From Carnegiea gigantea (lineage: Eukaryota > Streptophyta > Magnoliopsida > Caryophyllales > Cactaceae), in NCBI GenBank assembly GCA_029747015.1, contig JAKOGI010000005.1, positions 603,191-667,190 of the forward strand: DNA of 64,000 bases, read 5' to 3'. Positions 60,189-64,000 of the stretch are shown piece after piece. The notes under the pieces were generated by a model. It had not been told where the DNA came from. It did no database searches and worked only from the letters and a program-made list of their open reading frames with translations. Each line of letters begins with the position of its first letter. The first letter of the stretch is position 1. A program made the translations under genes and the position numbers.

Positions 60189-63100
60189 TCATAAGTTCAT
60201 CTCAGTTATGATTTCCTGAAGATCATCCAGTTTCAGACTGGCGAGACCTGCATTGAAGATAATTCATCTTGCTCAGTTTTGATTTCTTCCAAGTCTTCAG
60301 TACAGCAAAGAAGCTTTAACTAGTCTTGCCTACCTGTGCTGAAGTTGAACTCAGGCATATCTCCATTTGCATCACACACTTTCTCTCTCCAATCTTGCTT
60401 GCTCTCTTCCTGCTGTTTGCTCTTCAGCTTCTCCATTTTCCGGCGCAGTTCAGATGCAACTCTCAGCATCTCTGCACAAAGTTGATGATGCTCCTAAAAA
60501 CTCAAAATACTTCAATATAGATCCACCAATGACATGAGGAGCGAGATAATTCTCTGGCCGATGGCATTCTTTGTTTTCTTAACCTCTCGCGGCTGACCAC
60601 AAATTGGTTGCTGGTGGTTGTCAAAACCAAGAATAGAATGTGCTTATATTCTTAACAACAGAGAATCGGTATGTTGAAAAGGGTTTAAGGACAGATTTGA
60701 TGCAAGTTCCAGGAAAACTGACCCAATCCAGAACCAGAGCGCCAGACTATTAAAAGTACGTGGATAAAAACTAAGAGACTCGCAGAGATCAGACTAAGTG
60801 TGGAGAAAGTTCATTTTGCACATTATAGAAGGGCTGCATATTCATGGTAAACTCTCTAGCCAATTCCTCGCATTTTAAATAGGCATGCCCCAATGATCAC
60901 TAGTGTATTGTAATTTATAGGTGACTAAAGGCTTAGAATATCATTCCAACAACAAAATGGATTATAGCCACCCAGACTATTGAAAAGCTGCTAGGCCTAA
61001 CTGGACCACTTGAAAAAATGAAGAAAATACAGATATCTGGTGACAATCTCAAGGATGTATTCTCTAAGGCTGATGATATATTTAGGAACTCACAGGATTC
61101 CCAGTGACAAAGCCTATTCTGATCTAGATGTTCGACAACAACCCCCCCCCCTTTCCCCCCAAAAAAACAAGTTAAATAAATAAAAGGGGAAAAAAAAAAG
61201 AACAAGAAAAAAAGGAGCAGAAAAAGAATAAAAGGGAGAAAAATTCTGAAAACAATGGCATCTGGCGGAGCTCATATACAGGCGCAACAAATTTCTGATC
61301 CATGAGCCGCTAGTTGAATACAGAACAATCTGCATCTGTAAACAAACTCACATAGTTCTTTGAAGCATAAAGGTTTGGAATACAGAAAAACAGCATTTAC
61401 CTTGGAACATGTCATAAGCAGAACTTCTATCATACAATTCTAATGCTTTATTCACAGATAAGATGCATTGGCTGCTCACAGCAGATTTTCTTTCTAATGC
61501 TTGCAGTTCTTGGTTCAATTCAGCACACTCTTTTCCAGCCTGAAACAATGGAATTACAGTGAAAAGCAACACAAACGTTGGACATAAATGCATAAAATTT
61601 TATCTGTGGTGAGTTATCTGTACACAGAAGCAAATATATGGAGGGGCGTGTATGTGCAGACTTTCGCTCACCTCAGCAAGTTTTTTCCTTAACAAATCAA
61701 GTTGTGCATCCACCTGCTCATCATGGACATCATCATCGTCCATTGGATCATCACCAGATGTTTCATTCTGAAAAGAGATAACAAAACAAATTCCAGTAGG
61801 AAGCATTAAACATTGTTCACTCCCAAATAGAACTCAGGGCCATTGGCGTCCAAAGCAGAGAGAGTTACACATGAAAGGGCTGAAGCCCTCAAATATCTAC
61901 CATAGATCTAAGAAAGGTACCTGGATACGGTAAATTGGATTAGGAGGCCAGTTCTTAACCATCACTGTCAGGTGAGGGTTGACTAGCATCCACACATTCA
62001 GATGAGAACTAAGTATAAAAATAAACCAATCTAAAGGTTTAATTTGACCATACAGGGCTGGCCTACAGTGCACTATCTAGCAGGCCTAACGAACTGGTTC
62101 AGTCTTGATTCTGATAAGTGATAGCTATGGCACCAGCACAATAAATGAACACGATGGCAAAACTTGAACTAATTTGCCCATAGCAACTCCATAAATTGCA
62201 TATCTGTGAACGCAAGAATCTATAACTCAATGTAAAGCAAGCACAAGGAAGTTGCCTATAGTTTATTCAACCACAATGGTTGCACAATCTTTTTGTCTTT
62301 TATATTCATCATTGAAATATTAAGAGTCTATGGAGAAAACTTTCAAGCTTCATTATCCATATGAGATTACATAAAGATCCAAACTTCACATAATCACATA
62401 AAGGTTTATGCTTCTGTATAATTATTTTCTGGACGTTATACACTAAATAGATTTGTCAAGAAATGGCACCATACCATGTAACAAGTCAACAACCATACAG
62501 GTGCCCTGTTACATGTAGATCATGACTTGTCAAGGAACATAAACTTCTCCAGGATGTACACAGCAAGGTCCATAAGTCAGAATAACACTTGGCTAGTCAC
62601 ATGCCTAACCCGAATTTAGTATAATTAAATTGGTCTCTCCAGCAATAGTCGATAGTCCTTGATAATGTTCCGTTAGTGCTGGTAAAAGAGGTAGCATCTG
62701 ACAAACACAGAGCAACAACTACCCAAATCCCCACATAATACTGATTTCCAGCTACGAGGAGGAGTCTATGGAATAAAAGAAGAATAAAGATTGGTTAAAA
62801 ACAATGGTAACCAAACAATTTGGAACAATGTCATGGAAAAAACATAGTTTTAACAGAGAAGCACAATTAAGAAATAGCCTCTAATAAAAGAAGCCTACCG
62901 CAGCAGGTAATGAAAATCCAGGAGGAATGGCAAAACAGTGATGAAGGCAGTATTGTTCCCACATACTAAGTCGTTTATCCAAAGCTGATTGAACTGTACG
63001 CCGGACGTAGTTGATACCCTGCATTTCAACTAAGCACAATGAACATAACCCTAATATGTGGGTATTGGGTTTGCACAGTCTTTGAAGAATTGTGAGCTTA

Positions 63101-63565
63101 TGTTAACCATACAACGTATTGATGCCCTGCAGCTCAGACAAACAAAATGGACAGAACCCTAAGGCGTCAGGCAATGTCACATAAGGTGCACTATGAATCG
63201 CGAACATAAGTTTATGCAAAAGCAGGCATGAAGCAAACCAAATTCTAAACTTGCTAAAACCTACAAAATTGGCATAGATGGATAATTAAAATGGAAAAAA
63301 AGGCAAACTGATACCAATTTAAGATCCTCAGATCTATCTGTGTCTTCAGTCTTCAACAACCTCGATGCCTCCCTGAAACACAACCCCAGGTAAGAAGATG
63401 CGAAAATTAACTAAGAATTCGAAATGGGTAATAGAGATAGTACTGGTGAAAGTAATCGAAAGCGCCATCGACCAATTCGTCAACACGATTAAGGCCTTCG
63501 TTGATGAAAAGCTGGGGTTTGAGGTCTAATGACTCAAAAACCGCCTCGCTTTCGCTGCCTTCCAT
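60189..63565 (-). CDS. MIS12: MIS12 homolog, kinetochore protein
   Basis: Seven exons on the minus strand: 63565-63444, 63372-63315, 63018-62899, 61767-61672, 61539-61401, 60471-60334 and 60247-60189. All junctions are GT-AG and in frame, giving 243 residues (about 238 in Arabidopsis). The N terminus MEGSESEAVFESLDL followed by PQLFINEGLN, an RLSMWEQYCLHHCFAIPPGF segment and LDLLRKKLAEAGKECAEL coiled-coil text match plant MIS12. A long acidic stretch (DDPMDDDDV) separates the globular and coiled-coil parts. MIS12 is a core subunit of the outer-kinetochore KMN network and links centromeric chromatin to microtubule-binding NDC80 (family knowledge). An in-frame ATG at 63598 would add 11 residues; I chose 63565 because it matches the family N terminus. 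Intron 4 carries a C(n)A(n)-type tract. Confidence 0.94.
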
Positions 63566-64000
63566 TTCTAGGGTTTGCTCTACACTCCACCAGTCCAAAA
63601 ATGGCCGCCCTTTTCTTCAGAATTAGCAAGTTTCTCTAGAAATTAGATTGGCGCGCATCAAGACGATTGAGATTTGAAAGATGATAATTGGGGAAATTGA
63701 TTGAAATCAGGTAAGTCAATTGGAGTGAGAATACTGTTTCCCGCCAAGACGGTTGTCAGCAAGTTTCAATTTTCGCACCTTCTAGACTCCTACAGCTGCC
63801 CCTAATATCAGTAACAGTAATATGATCCACAGTCATATTTATCAACCAGTCCACGTGCAGTGTAAAAATGTATTTGACACACGCTATAGTCCATATTTGG
63901 TGAAACAATTCTAAAAAATTCCTCAAATTTTCAATTTTATTTTAACCTTAGTTAACTGTAATGTATACTAATGCAGTCATGAATTTTAAGAAGAAGTGTT
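63566..64000. other. MIS12 upstream region
   Basis: No further gene is seen. An E2F-like GCGCGC core was looked for and not found; TTTCCCGCCAAGA at 63738-63750 is a good match to a plant E2F site (TTTCCCGC), which would suit S/G2-expressed kinetochore genes. Confidence 0.5.
63738..63745. promoter_or_regulatory. Putative E2F site upstream of MIS12
   Basis: TTTCCCGC, about 175 bases upstream of the MIS12 start codon, matches the canonical plant E2F element. Cell-cycle genes frequently carry it. Function is inferred from motif and position only. Confidence 0.5.

Noticed and set aside
1..64000. CRISPR arrays, operons, phage or bacterial defence systems
   Set aside because: No regularly spaced repeats; all real genes are intron-containing plant nuclear genes.

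Overview
This is nuclear DNA of a flowering plant, most likely a eudicot. It carries seven intron-rich genes with canonical GT-AG splice sites, chloroplast and peroxisome targeting signals, plant-specific families, and plant LTR retrotransposons, LINEs, SINEs and a MITE. I see no bacterial, organellar or CRISPR-like content. I assembled the gene models by hand: every exon junction keeps the reading frame, and final protein lengths are close to those I remember for the Arabidopsis relatives.

Layout, left to right: a probable solo LTR (1973-2691); CAS, a thylakoid calcium-sensing rhodanese-like protein (+, 3050-6364); a decayed 6-kb Ty1/Copia element (6595-12669) with a 770-bp solo LTR nested in its reverse transcriptase region; a Tourist-like MITE (13327-13697); AAE17-type peroxisomal acyl-activating enzyme ending in SKL (+, 14018-24535, 14 exons); IMPL1 chloroplast inositol-monophosphatase-like phosphatase (+, 25753-43992, 10 exons); CPP1/CDF1 chloroplast J-like membrane protein (+, 45371-49244); a repeat-rich 7.6 kb with a TPR-type pseudogene split by a 3.07-kb solo LTR; a TET12-like tetraspanin (-, 56863-58401); and MIS12 kinetochore protein (-, 60189-63565, 7 exons). 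Intron 3 of IMPL1 is 12.6 kb because it holds a LINE 3' end, a tRNA-derived SINE and a 9.9-kb antisense Ty3/Gypsy element with matching LTRs and a perfect 5-bp target-site duplication.

The genes do not form one pathway. CAS, IMPL1 and CPP1 are all predicted plastid proteins, AAE17 is peroxisomal, the tetraspanin is a membrane protein and MIS12 is centromeric. As I recall the Arabidopsis map, CAS, AAE17, CPP1/CDF1 and TET12 are At5g23060, At5g23050, At5g23040 and At5g23030. The window would then preserve an ancestral gene block, with IMPL1 as an additional member and MIS12 beyond it.

I found no new biochemical system. The observations most worth a second look are: (i) about 17 intronic or intergenic homopolymer tracts, nearly all built as T(n)G(n) or its complement C(n)A(n); (ii) a SINE family with three copies here, one with a clear 16-bp target-site duplication; (iii) solo LTRs of very different length that share near-palindromic TGTAAYGCCC / GGGCTRTTACA ends; (iv) a tandem duplication that copied the splice acceptor and start of CPP1 exon 3.
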